This document shows positions 55,714-64,000 of a stretch of DNA of 64,000 nucleotides, piece after piece. The DNA comes from Armigeres subalbatus. Taxonomy: Eukaryota > Arthropoda > Insecta > Diptera > Culicidae. The stretch covers positions 399,306,042 to 399,370,041 of the forward strand of contig NC_085141.1 in assembly GCF_024139115.2 (NCBI RefSeq), given 5' to 3'. The translations under genes were made by a program, and so were the position numbers. The stretch's first letter is position 1. Each line of letters opens with the position of its first letter. A model generated the notes under the pieces. It made no database searches, was not told the DNA's origin, and saw only the letters and a list, made by a program, of their open reading frames with translations.

Positions 55714-56350
55714 AAGTGATTCAAATTTTGACTTTTTTGCTCCCCTATGCTACGACTGTATTTACCATTTTAATAGACTTCGAAATTTTTTAGTTAATTT
55801 GGATGTAATTTGAATGTGCACGCCTCATTTGAAGTTAGTATAGAAATTACTATGGAAATATGCCGTGAAGTGGCCCATGAACTAATTGAACATAATCATC
55901 GTGTCGACTTCATAGAACACTTTCTAAACTGAAAGTCAGTTGTTGTTGCGAAGCGTTTTGAATTTTGTAAGTAAAGCTATAAAGAAAACAAAATTACTCA
56001 TTATTGATATTGATGTTATTCTTTTACGTGTTAAATTGAATTTCCCACGATTCAGTATTTTATTAATAACTTTTCAGTGTCAAATCGTTTCGCAACAAAA
56101 ACGATCGGTTCCCGTGCTAAATTTTCTATCTTGCCAATGTATTCATATATTTTAAGAACTTAATGGGCTACGTTGCAGAACGGTTTCCCACAAAAGTTAC
56201 TGGTTTCATATTAATTTTCATACAAACTTCAAACTACTCGTGATCAGTCAAATTACAAGCAAACTAGCTAAAAATTTAGGAGAATTATTAAAATAGCAAA
56301 TGCCATCGATTAAGCATAGGGGAGCGAAAAAGTCAAAATTTGAATCACTC
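55714..56350. mobile_element. 637-bp long-arm TA element, copy 2
   Basis: Ends AAGTGATTCAAATTTTGACT and its reverse complement, flanked by TA (55712-55713 and 56351-56352). The interior matches 38511-39171 in patches (aataacatcaatatcaataa in one orientation against ttattgatattgatgttatt in the other). Second copy of the family in the same intron. Confidence 0.83.
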
Positions 56351-56875
56351 TAATGGACACCCAATGCATTTATTTCATTATGTGTGTTTTTCATTGTGTG
56401 CAATGAAATAAATTCAATGTTTAAATAAACTAAATGCTTTTAATAGTTGTTTAAGAACAAGCCTCCCGGAATCCAAAACTAATTTCACTCGCGTTTTCGA
56501 GGGCGCCCACTCGATATGGAAGCAATGTAAAACTGTCATTTTTATTATTTCACGCATGCTGCGACGCAGCAAAGCTGATCTAATGTTTGGATTCCGGCAG
56601 CTGATCCTTAAATTGATGCTAACGGCAACAAGTACGGTTACTTTCATTCCCATATTTACCTCGTCTGAATTAGAAATAAAAAAAGATATATGCAGTGATT
56701 GAGATGTCGTACGATGTCATTGTCTTGTAAACCATTATAGATAATACCTACGTCTATTTTAGACTATAGTGTCAATGAATTTTGAGTCATCGCATAAACA
56801 CTCAAGATAACATTTGCTTAAACCGCCATGCTCAAAACATCACAACACTAGGCACAACCACAAAAATCGTCTTAC
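56351..56875. other. Intron 3 end, nothing recognised
   Basis: AT-rich sequence leading to exon 3. A hydrophobic 79-codon frame (56414-56653) has no recognised content. Confidence 0.45.
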
Positions 56876-57001
56876 TTGCTCCATTGTATCGATAGGTGAA
56901 CCTAGCGCAAACCTCGCCTCGCACCAGTCGACACGCAATTTGTGCCGGCTTGTCCCTGTACTCGTGCCACATGTACTCCGTGTCGGGCACGTTACTATTA
57001 T
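56876..57001 (-). CDS. Ly6/uPAR-like protein, exon 3
   Basis: 126 nt. Acceptor cggtttcatccttgcag, donor gtaaga after ggagcaa. Phase 1 at both ends, joining exon 2 (codon 88) and exon 4 (codon 130). It encodes residues 88-129, including EYMWHEYRDKPAQIACRLVR and GEVCARFTYRYNGA with cysteines 111 and 119. An N-glycosylation site (NNS) lies at the exon 2/3 join. It is separated from exon 2 by a 67-bp intron, a size typical of dipteran short introns, and from exon 4 by 24.4 kb. Confidence 0.88.
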
Positions 57002-57068
57002 CTGCAAGGATGAAACCGAACATGAATCTGTCATTAAAACCCTAATAGCAAGGGGGACTCGGACTCAC

Positions 57069-57263
57069 TTGTGACCACCAGTGGATGGAAGCACGGAATA
57101 CCGGTGGCCTTCTTCATCAGGCTGTCACAGGACACGTTCTTGTACGGGCTGTCCTTATTGTACTTCGGTCCCAGCCAGGTGAACCGAAAGCAGTACGGGT
57201 TTTTCAGGTATTCCTCCGCCGGCGAAAGGGTCGTCACCAGTGGGTCGTCTTCATCTTCGGTTG
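57069..57263 (-). CDS. Ly6/uPAR-like protein, exon 2
   Basis: 195 nt. Acceptor atgtgctgcag, donor gtgagt after gtcacaa, phase 1 at both ends. It encodes residues 23-87: an acidic N-terminal segment of the mature protein (TEDEDDPLV), then LKNPYCFRFTWLG, DSPYKNVSCDSLMKKATGIP and CFHPLVV with cysteines 47, 68 and 80, and an N-glycosylation site (NVS). The wide gap between the first two cysteines differs from the usual close CxxC start of Ly6 domains, so the protein could be a divergent member of the group. Confidence 0.88.
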
Positions 57264-58134
57264 CTGCAGCACATTTTCGAAAGCAAATGCAAGTTGAAAT
57301 CATGATGACTTAAATATTTAGGTTGGTGATGATTATTTTTTTAGCTGTTGTGCGCGTAGGTTATTTCACACTAATAGTTGAATGGAACACATTTTTAATA
57401 ACAGGGGCATTGATCATTAGATCGATTCTTTTTTTGAAAAAAAAATCAAGTGATCAACCGTCTAAGGCGATCTTAGTACTTTCCATTTAATTCCAATAAG
57501 TTTTGTTATCTTTGCATACGTATCATATTCACATTTCGTATTTCGACTTGTCGAGTCAAGTACGAGACACTGAAAACGACCTCACAGTTGAGGTCGAAAT
57601 ATGTACGTATCTGCAAAGATAACAAAACTTAGTGGAATTAAATGGTAAGTACTAAACTCGTCTAAGACGGTTGAATATATTCCACTAAAAAGAGCTTAAG
57701 ATACTTTTTCTATCAAATGATCAAAACCCAGGCAGAATCCATGAACAAAATAGCAAAACATGATATGCACTTGATAAAAGAACAGGCAACAATATCAAAA
57801 ATTTGCACCGAAGTATCATTAAAATATCAAGATATGCTATGGATAAGAACAAACTAATGACACATGATATTGATCACTTCTTATAAATAACATAAAATGA
57901 TCTCCTCAAATATTTAAGTGCAAAATATTGATACAGTCGTCTGATCTTTTATCTCTTATATCAATCATGTCCATATTTCATTTTGCTGTCTTATCAACCG
58001 TCTACTCATATTGTATTTATATTCAGTCATGAAGGATGCATTGAGTGTAATTTCAGTTTCTCTGTGCACTGCTGCTACAAATATTCGACCAAGGTCAGTG
58101 CAGCTTAGAATGAACCTAACCGTAATTGAATTAC
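57264..58134 (-). other. Intron 1 of the Ly6-like gene, 871 bp
   Basis: Donor g/gtaatt at 58134 and acceptor ctgcag at 57264. It contains the foldback element 57453-57700. The donor is weaker than the others in the gene (gtaatt), so a different donor for exon 1 is possible. Confidence 0.7.
57453..57700. mobile_element. Foldback element in intron 1, relative of 28579-28828
   Basis: Palindromic arms caaccgtctaaggcgatctt against gtctaagacggttga, with tactttccatttaattcc against ggaattaaatggtaagta, and a centre including gacttgtcgagtcaagtac. Beyond the right arm comes ttccactaaaaagagctt, the same tail as beside the copy at 28579-28828 (in opposite orientation). Partial copies of the arms lie at 17795-17820 and 24930-24950. 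Confidence 0.75.
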
Positions 58135-58201
58135 CCCCATTCGCTCCGAACGCACAACACCAATAAATCATTCCCAGCAATAGCAGATAATTCGATTTCA
58201 T
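58135..58201 (-). CDS. Ly6/uPAR-like protein, exon 1 (signal peptide)
   Basis: 67 nt coding: ATG at 58199-58201 (context gccgaaatcATGA, with A at -3), 22 codons and one nt. It encodes a signal peptide, MKSNYLLLLGMIYWCCAFGA followed by NG, with a short basic start and a hydrophobic core. Joined to exon 2 it gives Ala at codon 23. The start is chosen because it is the only ATG that gives a signal peptide in the right phase. A non-coding first exon further upstream cannot be excluded. Confidence 0.82.
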
Positions 58202-59967
58202 GATTTCGGCAGCTTATCTGTTCGCGCGTATATTTCCAACGAAACCGGACGGATTCCCAGAAGGCCCATAAATCACGGCCACCGCGCGCACGTTGCCACT
58301 TTATGACAAAGAAAATGCCAGCAAACGACTAATCAATGGCACGGCAAGACAGTCCCGGCTACACTTGGAACAATCAGAAAACAGTATGGATTTCAATAAA
58401 TTGTCAGCCTTATCTTATCTTTCGGTCATCATCGATAGATCGAAACAACCATAAAGTAAAGAGGTAAGGTCTGTTATGGGAGAATGAAGAACTTCCAATT
58501 GACTCAATTAGGGGGGTATGAAGCAAAATGGAAGGAAAATTAGCTCACCTTATGCCATTTCCATTGTTTCCATTGCTCAGTAACTCGCTATAGAACCAGA
58601 AGGATGTGTTTATTGAGAAACATGCTAAAGATGTGCCACTTGGCACTATTTTGTTCAAACAATTCACCACAGCGAAAATACATAGTCACGGAAATTCCGT
58701 GACCGATTCCTAGCTCTCATTAGCTCTGCAGTACAAATGTCGATTGCAAGTTGAGCAGAAAGCATACGAGTAAACTAAAAGAATGGTAAAATATAAAATT
58801 CCAGATAACATAAAAGGGATCTGTCTCGGTTTGTTGATTAAAGCTCGAAGCTGAGTTGCTAAATTTGAATTACTATCGCGCAATTTCTTTGGCGGTCATT
58901 CATTCCATCCATACAACCTGGTGCGTGCGTTATCGTCAACCGTTCTCCATAATATTATACCACGTGGTGAAAGCACAGAACATAATTTGAAATGAAAATG
59001 CTTTACTCACAGTGAAAAGCGATTCGGGGAATGAAGCTTGAAGCTTATATGTGCTTTACTTCTAAAAGCTTTTCGCTCTGCTTTAAATCATAGGGTGTCC
59101 CAAAAAAAATATGTCGAAAATGTTATAGTGGTAATTTAAATTCATGGTAAATAAGTAAAGCCTAGCGCCTCACGCTGCTGATTCGGAATGGGTTTAGGAT
59201 CAAATTACCAAAATAAATTTGACAGTTGATTCAGTATGGGAAAATTTCACTTTTCCGTACGGAATAACGGTACGTAAGGAAAAGTGACAGCTCCATTTAC
59301 TTTATCCAGCAGACGTTATTAGCGTTACGATTTTTTCTTTACTTGCCAGCTTAGTACAGCTCACGGAATTTCAGCGAGCATTCCGTGTCCTATCTATTTA
59401 CACAGTACTTTTCAGCGGCGTACTAGGCTAAAAGTGGTAAAATGGTAAATTCATGCATGCGGGTTTGAATCCAAAGGAGAATGAAAAAATCAAACTCGGT
59501 GGCTGTCCCATACAAAAATCCAAGAATATCATGAAATTGGCATACTGAAACACCTGTATGTATTCATCTTGGAACTATCTGTTATTTGGTATTTGACACG
59601 TAACTAAAAAACAAAGGTTTCGTGAACGGAGATCTCGATGCGCCAGTAATTCCAAAAAAATTCATTTAATTCATCGGCAATTCGAATAGTTCTTCCAATT
59701 GTGCTTTACAATGGCACTACTCAAAAGTGTTTATGGCGATTAACAATAAATATTTGATTTACTGTTGATATTTTCCCACGAGTTTTCACCAGCTTTCCAC
59801 GTTCACCATAATGGCGACTACCATAAAATAATTTGACAGTAACTGCTTCCGACGCCGAACCGCTTTCGACGCTGCATGGTATCTTAGCAACTAATTCATT
59901 TTGTTTATTTACTGAAAACCCAGGAAAAGTGTTTGCAAAACTATCAGCCTCGATTTGATAAACATAT
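58202..59967 (-). promoter_or_regulatory. 5' flank of the Ly6-like gene
   Basis: 1.77 kb between the ATG and the errantivirus LTR. It should contain the 5' UTR and perhaps the promoter, but I see no convincing TATA/initiator pair. The first 170 bp upstream of the ATG are relatively G+C-rich (gcgcgcggtggccg). A small hairpin cttttccgtacggaat / aaggaaaag lies at 59250-59290. Nothing else is recognised. Confidence 0.4.
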
Positions 59968-60301
59968 AATTATAAGTCTCACAGACTGTTTATTATAAAA
60001 AAAATAACTTTATTCACTTTTAATTACATTAATATGGTTTCACTACTTAAGATCTAATTGTAACTAACACTTCCTACTCTGAATAAAGACTAACTGTCCG
60101 TCTTCTGATCGAACCCTATTTATTAATTAAATCTGTCTACGCTGCAATACCTGGCCAACGGGGTCGAACTCCTCCAAAACTGCTGACTACACTTGGTAAC
60201 AACGGTGACTTGGTGGCGTGGTGACTCGGTGGCGCGATGATGTCTTAGCAAGGGCGGTTATGCTGACCTTGCTGGTTGATCGGAAAGGTTCACGCGTAAC
60301 T
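59968..60301 (-). repeat. 3' LTR of errantivirus, 334 bp
   Basis: On the minus strand it begins AGTTACGCG right after a purine-rich cccccggagg tract (candidate polypurine tract, 60302-60312) and ends ...cttataatt, the AGT/ATT style of Gypsy-group errantivirus LTRs. Inside are a TATA-like taattaataaatagg (about 60114-60130) and an AATAAA at about 60010. The following ATAT (59964-59967) may be the target duplication. The 5' LTR is outside the window, so the boundary on the pol side was not checked against a second copy. Confidence 0.75.
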
Positions 60302-61820
60302 CCTCCGGGGGGTAAGATTGGACGTCCTCGGACAATTTTGTAGAATTCTTAGAAGTTTTCTCAATTCTGGTTGCTTTGTCGTTGGTGTGAGGGTAATGAA
60401 TCTTAAAGACGACTCGTTTCCTGTAAAGACAGATAATTGCTATTGCCAATATTAAAACAGTGGTGGTTGAAAAACCGCCGAAAATTCCAAAAAGCCATCT
60501 TCTATGCTCGAATTGTTTGAGTTGTACGTGATCAATCCGTTTTCTGTTGCTCAACGTTTGCCAAGTTAACGTTGAAAAGTTTGATTGACTGATGATAGTC
60601 TTGTTGATAAGCAATCCTGGGAGTATTCCTTCCAAATGATTTGTTTGTATGGTTATCTCTTTGGAGATGAATGTCTGGTTGTCAATTTTGATGGTGCAAT
60701 TGATGAAAACTATAAGATAATTTCCTGTTAATGCTCTATCATGCGGTCCGCAATTCGTGGTTAAATTCAGGTTCACTGCGTTGTTTACGAGTACTCTATT
60801 TCCTGATAAGAGTTGAAGATTCGTTTGATTTGTAGTTGTTGCGTTGCAATGGCTTACCATTCCCATAATTATCGGGTATACACAAGAGTCGATGAATGGT
60901 TTTGCTTCGTGTAGTTGCTGAACGGCGTTTTCTGGATGGTTTGTTGTAAAAAGCTTCTTGTTAGACTTGATCACGTAGTTGGGGGTGTTCGTTAGAACCG
61001 TGTTATTCGTGATCAATGGTAAAATTTCGAAAATCTTACAATCTCCATTCTGTGGAAGTTCTAGAATGTAGAGCATCATTTCATTGGTACTGGCTATTTT
61101 CGGGGTGGCATAGTTAAGTGCGTCTTCAGGAAACCTTGTCGCAGTTCCTTGCTTGTTCTGTCAAAAAAATTCCTTGATTGCTAGTAGCTTGCTGTTCGGT
61201 AATGAAACTCGTGCTCGTAGAATGGCGTCTTCAATGTCTTCGAGAATATTGTTTGTTGCGTCCATGGATAGAAGTAAGATTATTGCGTCTATATCCTTCA
61301 GTAGTATGGTGTTCAAAGTTGTATGATGATCGATCAATGTATTCACTGTGTCCGAGATTTTCGTAATCCTTTCGTTTATAACATGGTTGATCTGTATCTG
61401 CTTGTTGGTCTCGTTGATTAACTCGTTGAAGGTGTTGTTAATAATTCGCAAGTCCTCTGCGTCTGGGCTACCTGCGATCCACTTCCAAGCTGTCCCGACG
61501 GAGTCCCATCTCTTCTGTCTGCGAGTTTTCTGCAGGGGTTTTAGCTGATATAAGTTGTCTAACAGTTGCCTACTTTTCCGCGCAATTAAATTCGACATTG
61601 GAAGGGTTCTATCTATTTTTCTTGAGATATCTAAGAATAAATTCACGTTTTCTTCTAACACAGTCAAATTTATCGGATGTATTACTTTAACAATGCCTGT
61701 TTGAATATAACAATTTCGAACATGTAGCAATAAAAGAGGATCATGATTTAAATTTTTGATTTCCAAGTGCTGACAATTCGCATTCAAAATAATCGAAAAT
61801 AATATTAACTTCGTGTACAT
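60258..61820 (-). pseudogene. env: Errantivirus env glycoprotein, one in-frame stop
   Basis: Two open parts in one frame, 61820-61161 and 60258-61160, separated by a single TGA at 61161-61163. The first part has a signal peptide (residues 1-16), a furin-like basic site RRQKR at residues 100-104 followed by a conserved Trp/Gly-rich stretch, and helical heptad-like sequence after it, as in the F-like fusion proteins of errantiviruses. The second part has many N-glycosylation sites, several cysteines, a transmembrane segment (about residues 195-219 from its first Met) and a basic cytoplasmic tail. Its stop codon (60258-60260) lies about 40 bp inside the LTR. Role in the intact family: membrane fusion of the viral particle. 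This copy is interrupted. Confidence 0.88.
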
Positions 61821-62202
61821 TTCTACTTTTGTGTCTTCTGAATAATTAGAGGTGACTAACGCTCGAATGCTGTAACGAAATCAGAAAAGAAGAATCGGAT
61901 TATAAGTTTTATTTCCTAATACGCTTGATTTTACTTTTATGTCTTTTCACGTTTCTGTTATTTTTAAAGTTTTTCCTTTATATCGTGTGCTGTCGTGGCT
62001 TTTGCTCTAGGATCCAATTTCTTTCTAATATTTGGAATCAAAATACATCTTGGTTTTCTGAAATTTCTGGTGGATCTTCCCTATTCTGGTTCCTATTAAC
62101 CTGAACTTGTTTACCTTTCTCTAAGTTAGCTTTAACTTTTCAAATAGTTCTTCTGAATTATTGCGAATTGAATTTGGCTCTCAATATTGTTATTATTGAA
62201 TA
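61821..62202 (-). other. Spacer between pol and env
   Basis: Short frames only. In the intact family this holds the end of integrase and the env splice acceptor; neither can be placed with confidence here. Confidence 0.4.
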
Positions 62203-63355
62203 TTATTTCATTTGGGGTAAACTTAGTAACTGAGTGAACTGAAGAGTTATAAGGGAAATGGCTAACAGAACGATAGCTGTAGTACTAAGATCTGGAAATT
62301 TGTATTTGTTGGTGTTTACTATTTCAATAATCGTTGAGTGGGTTTTCTCTACTTGTCCGTTTGATTCAGAGCATGACGCGTATTTCAATTCTATGTGCAA
62401 ATGGTCTAAATAGTTTTTGAGATCAATGGATCTGAAAGTAGTTTCGTGATCCGTAATGATTTGTCTGGGTATGCCGAACGATGTAAAATATTGTGCAAGG
62501 GCGTTCTTAACGTCGATCAAGTTTTTCGTCTGCATTGGGATCATTTGAGCGTGTTTGGAAAATGAGTCTACAAAGGATAGGAAATTGTGTTTGTCTATTT
62601 GGAAAATGTCCATATGTATTCTATCGAAGGGTCTGTCGCAAATTGGTCTCGGAGAAAGCTTTATGTTATAAGGCTTCCTTTCATACTTGTGGTGTTGCAA
62701 ATTTTACAAGTTTTAGTTACTATTTTGATTTTCGAGGTCATTTTTGGGAAAAAATAACTACGTTTAATTTGGTTTTCTACTTCGTTCACACCACGATGAG
62801 CGCGTTCGTGTTCTTTATTGATTATGGCGTCTTGTCGTTCTTTGTTTGTAACGTCTTCAACTTGTAATTGTGTAATTACGAAGTGTCCGGTCTCGTTGAA
62901 GTTTTTCTATAAGATTCCTGAATTGTTGGTAGTAGATTCTCGGGTGCCAGGATAGCGGATTGCTTTCCATTATGGTATTTCTTTAAAATATCTGTAACGG
63001 TATTTTCGTCGAAGTTTTGTCTGCATATTATTATTCGTCGAAAATGTTCAAAAGGGGTTTCAGTAATGTCAGTACAGATTCGGGAGATCCTGAAAATAAT
63101 TTGATTTCTATAGTAGTTTATAGGCCGCTCCGTGCAGTGGATGAAGTAGTCATCTGATGTTTCCGCTGAATGGATGGTATCAACATCATCTTCTTCCGAG
63201 TTGGATGGGTTGCTTTGGTTATCCTGTGGTTCATCTTCTGGAATGGGGGGAAGTATGTTATTGAAATTCATTTCTAAATTGTCTTCTAATTTTCTGCTCA
63301 AAGCGTCGGCGACGACGTTTGTTTTACCTGTATTTGTATTTGATAGTATAGTCAT
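62203..63355 (-). pseudogene. pol: Errantivirus pol: RNase H end and integrase
   Basis: The frame 63355-62876 starts with the end of RNase H (VVADALSRKL) and an acidic spacer. The integrase zinc-binding CKIC pair is in another frame near 62715, and the catalytic core is in 62700-62203: Asp31 (HMDIF), Asp84 (TDHETTF) and Glu118 (NGQVEKTHSTIIE) of that frame, with 33 residues between the last two, a little short of the usual 35. One frameshift lies between about 62720 and 62700 and another within 62876-62720. Normal role: integration of the DNA copy. Confidence 0.85.
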
Positions 63356-63452
63356 AGTTTTCTAATGCCATTCTCCAGTTCAGAATCCTAGAATTTTTGT
63401 TGCAGTTTTGATGTACTGCAAAGGTTTATGGTCCGTGAAAAGAGTGAACTGA

Positions 63453-63987
63453 TTACCATGAAGAAATGCGTTGAACTTGTTCACTCCCATACGATGGCAA
63501 GTGCTTCTTTTCAATGGTGCTGTAGTTGATTTCACTTTTAATTAGAGTTCTCCTTGTGAAAGCGATTGGCCTTTCCACATTTGCTTGAATTTGGGATAAA
63601 ACAGCGCCATTAGCATAATTACTAGCGTCTGTTGTTAGAATAAAGGGCAATTTAAAGTCCGGGTACGCCATGATTTGGTCGAACGCAATAATGTTTTTCA
63701 ATTTTTCAAAAAAAGTTTGGTAATCAGTGTTAACAGTCTGATTCTTTTTTAAAATCTAATCCCTTTGTCATAGGCTTAGTGAGCTTTGAATAATCTTTGA
63801 AGAATCGTCTGTAATATCCTGATAACCCTAAAAATTGCTTAATTTGTTTTGGTGTTTGAGGAAGTTTCCAATCTAAAATCTTTTGTATTTTTTCTGGATC
63901 AGGCTTAATACCGTCCTCAGAGATAACGTGACCTAGAAATTTAGTTTCTCTGCGCATGAACTCGCATTTATCCAATTGGATTTTCAA
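63453..63987 (-). pseudogene. pol: Errantivirus pol: reverse transcriptase end and RNase H
   Basis: Two frames. 63987-63730 has KCEFMRRETKFLGHVIS, SEDGIKPDPEKI and FLGLSGYYRRFFKDYSKLTK, the thumb/connection region of Gypsy-group reverse transcriptases. 63701-63453 begins RNase H with LTTDASNYANGAVLSQ. They are separated by a frameshift near 63715, and the RNase H frame is lost again before 63355. The catalytic palm motifs lie beyond the window. Confidence 0.87.
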
Positions 63988-64000
63988 ATTGAATGATGCT

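Larger units (their letters stand above)
32450..56875 (-). other. Intron 3 of the Ly6-like gene, ~24.4 kb
   Basis: Donor gtaaga at 56875 and down (after gca a), acceptor tccatccacag at 32450. The phase (one nt before, two after) fits both exons. The intron holds at least fifteen mobile elements or arrays, listed separately, and no further exon that I can support. Its first kilobase (32450-33560) and the stretches 38393-38510, 39172-39450, 46935-47090, 48086-48600, 49200-49770 and 55331-55713 show nothing recognised. LINE and SINE insertions on the sense strand include 51496-54956, 39845-41852 and 36195-36431. Confidence 0.78.
59968..64000 (-). mobile_element. Gypsy-group errantivirus (partial, env-bearing)
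   Basis: Order on the minus strand: reverse transcriptase end and RNase H (63987-63453), integrase (about 62720-62203), env (61820-60258), 3' LTR. This is the gene order of insect endogenous retroviruses. gag, protease and the 5' LTR lie beyond position 64000. pol has several frameshifts and env has one in-frame stop, so it is an inactive copy. It stands upstream of the Ly6-like gene in the same orientation. Confidence 0.9.

Noticed and set aside
56414..58201. Other minus frames at 56414-56653 and the read-through of exon 1 to 57965
   Set aside because: The first has no recognisable content; the second runs past a donor that matches the phase of exon 2.

Overview
The window looks like a mosquito chromosome, most likely Aedes. 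The evidence is an AT-rich background, RTE-clade and Jockey (Juan-like) LINEs, a tRNA-derived SINE resembling Feilai, many short inverted-repeat elements with TA, TAA/TTA or 8-bp target duplications, and a Gypsy-group errantivirus with an env gene. The organism call is inference from element style; no species marker was found.

One host gene is supported. It lies on the minus strand, and I assembled it from four coding exons with matching splice phases: 58135-58201, 57069-57263, 56876-57001 and 32202-32449. It encodes 211 residues: a signal peptide, ten cysteines ending in Cys-Asn, and a hydrophobic C-terminal tail. This is the layout of a Ly6/uPAR-like, probably GPI-anchored, surface protein. 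Its third intron is about 24.4 kb and is almost entirely mobile elements and satellites.

Layout. 1-17800: no supported gene; small inverted-repeat elements, a 4.76-kb element bounded by inverted repeats that carries a 2.7-kb minisatellite (4539-9299), and a 2.2-kb array of ~150-bp units (12720-14905). 17800-25300: a nest of two RTE LINEs in opposite orientations, one interrupted by a 1.3-kb TA-flanked element. 26283-31068: a nearly full-length but broken Jockey LINE with a target duplication, itself interrupted by a foldback element. 31600-32201: probable 3' untranslated region of the host gene. 32450-56875: intron 3, holding a 4.4-kb foldback with satellite arms, a deleted RTE copy, a 4.17-kb hAT-like element with two oppositely oriented minisatellites, purine/pyrimidine satellites, a 3.46-kb RTE LINE inserted in a tandem array, and several short inverted-repeat elements. 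56876-58201: exons 3 to 1. 59968-64000: 3' LTR, env and part of pol of an errantivirus in the same orientation as the host gene, cut by the window edge.

No element here has an intact coding region. The RTE, Jockey and errantivirus frames all carry stops, frameshifts, insertions or deletions. The most interesting pattern is that at least three large inverted-repeat-bounded elements contain expanded tandem arrays instead of a transposase, often with arrays in opposite orientation in the two halves.
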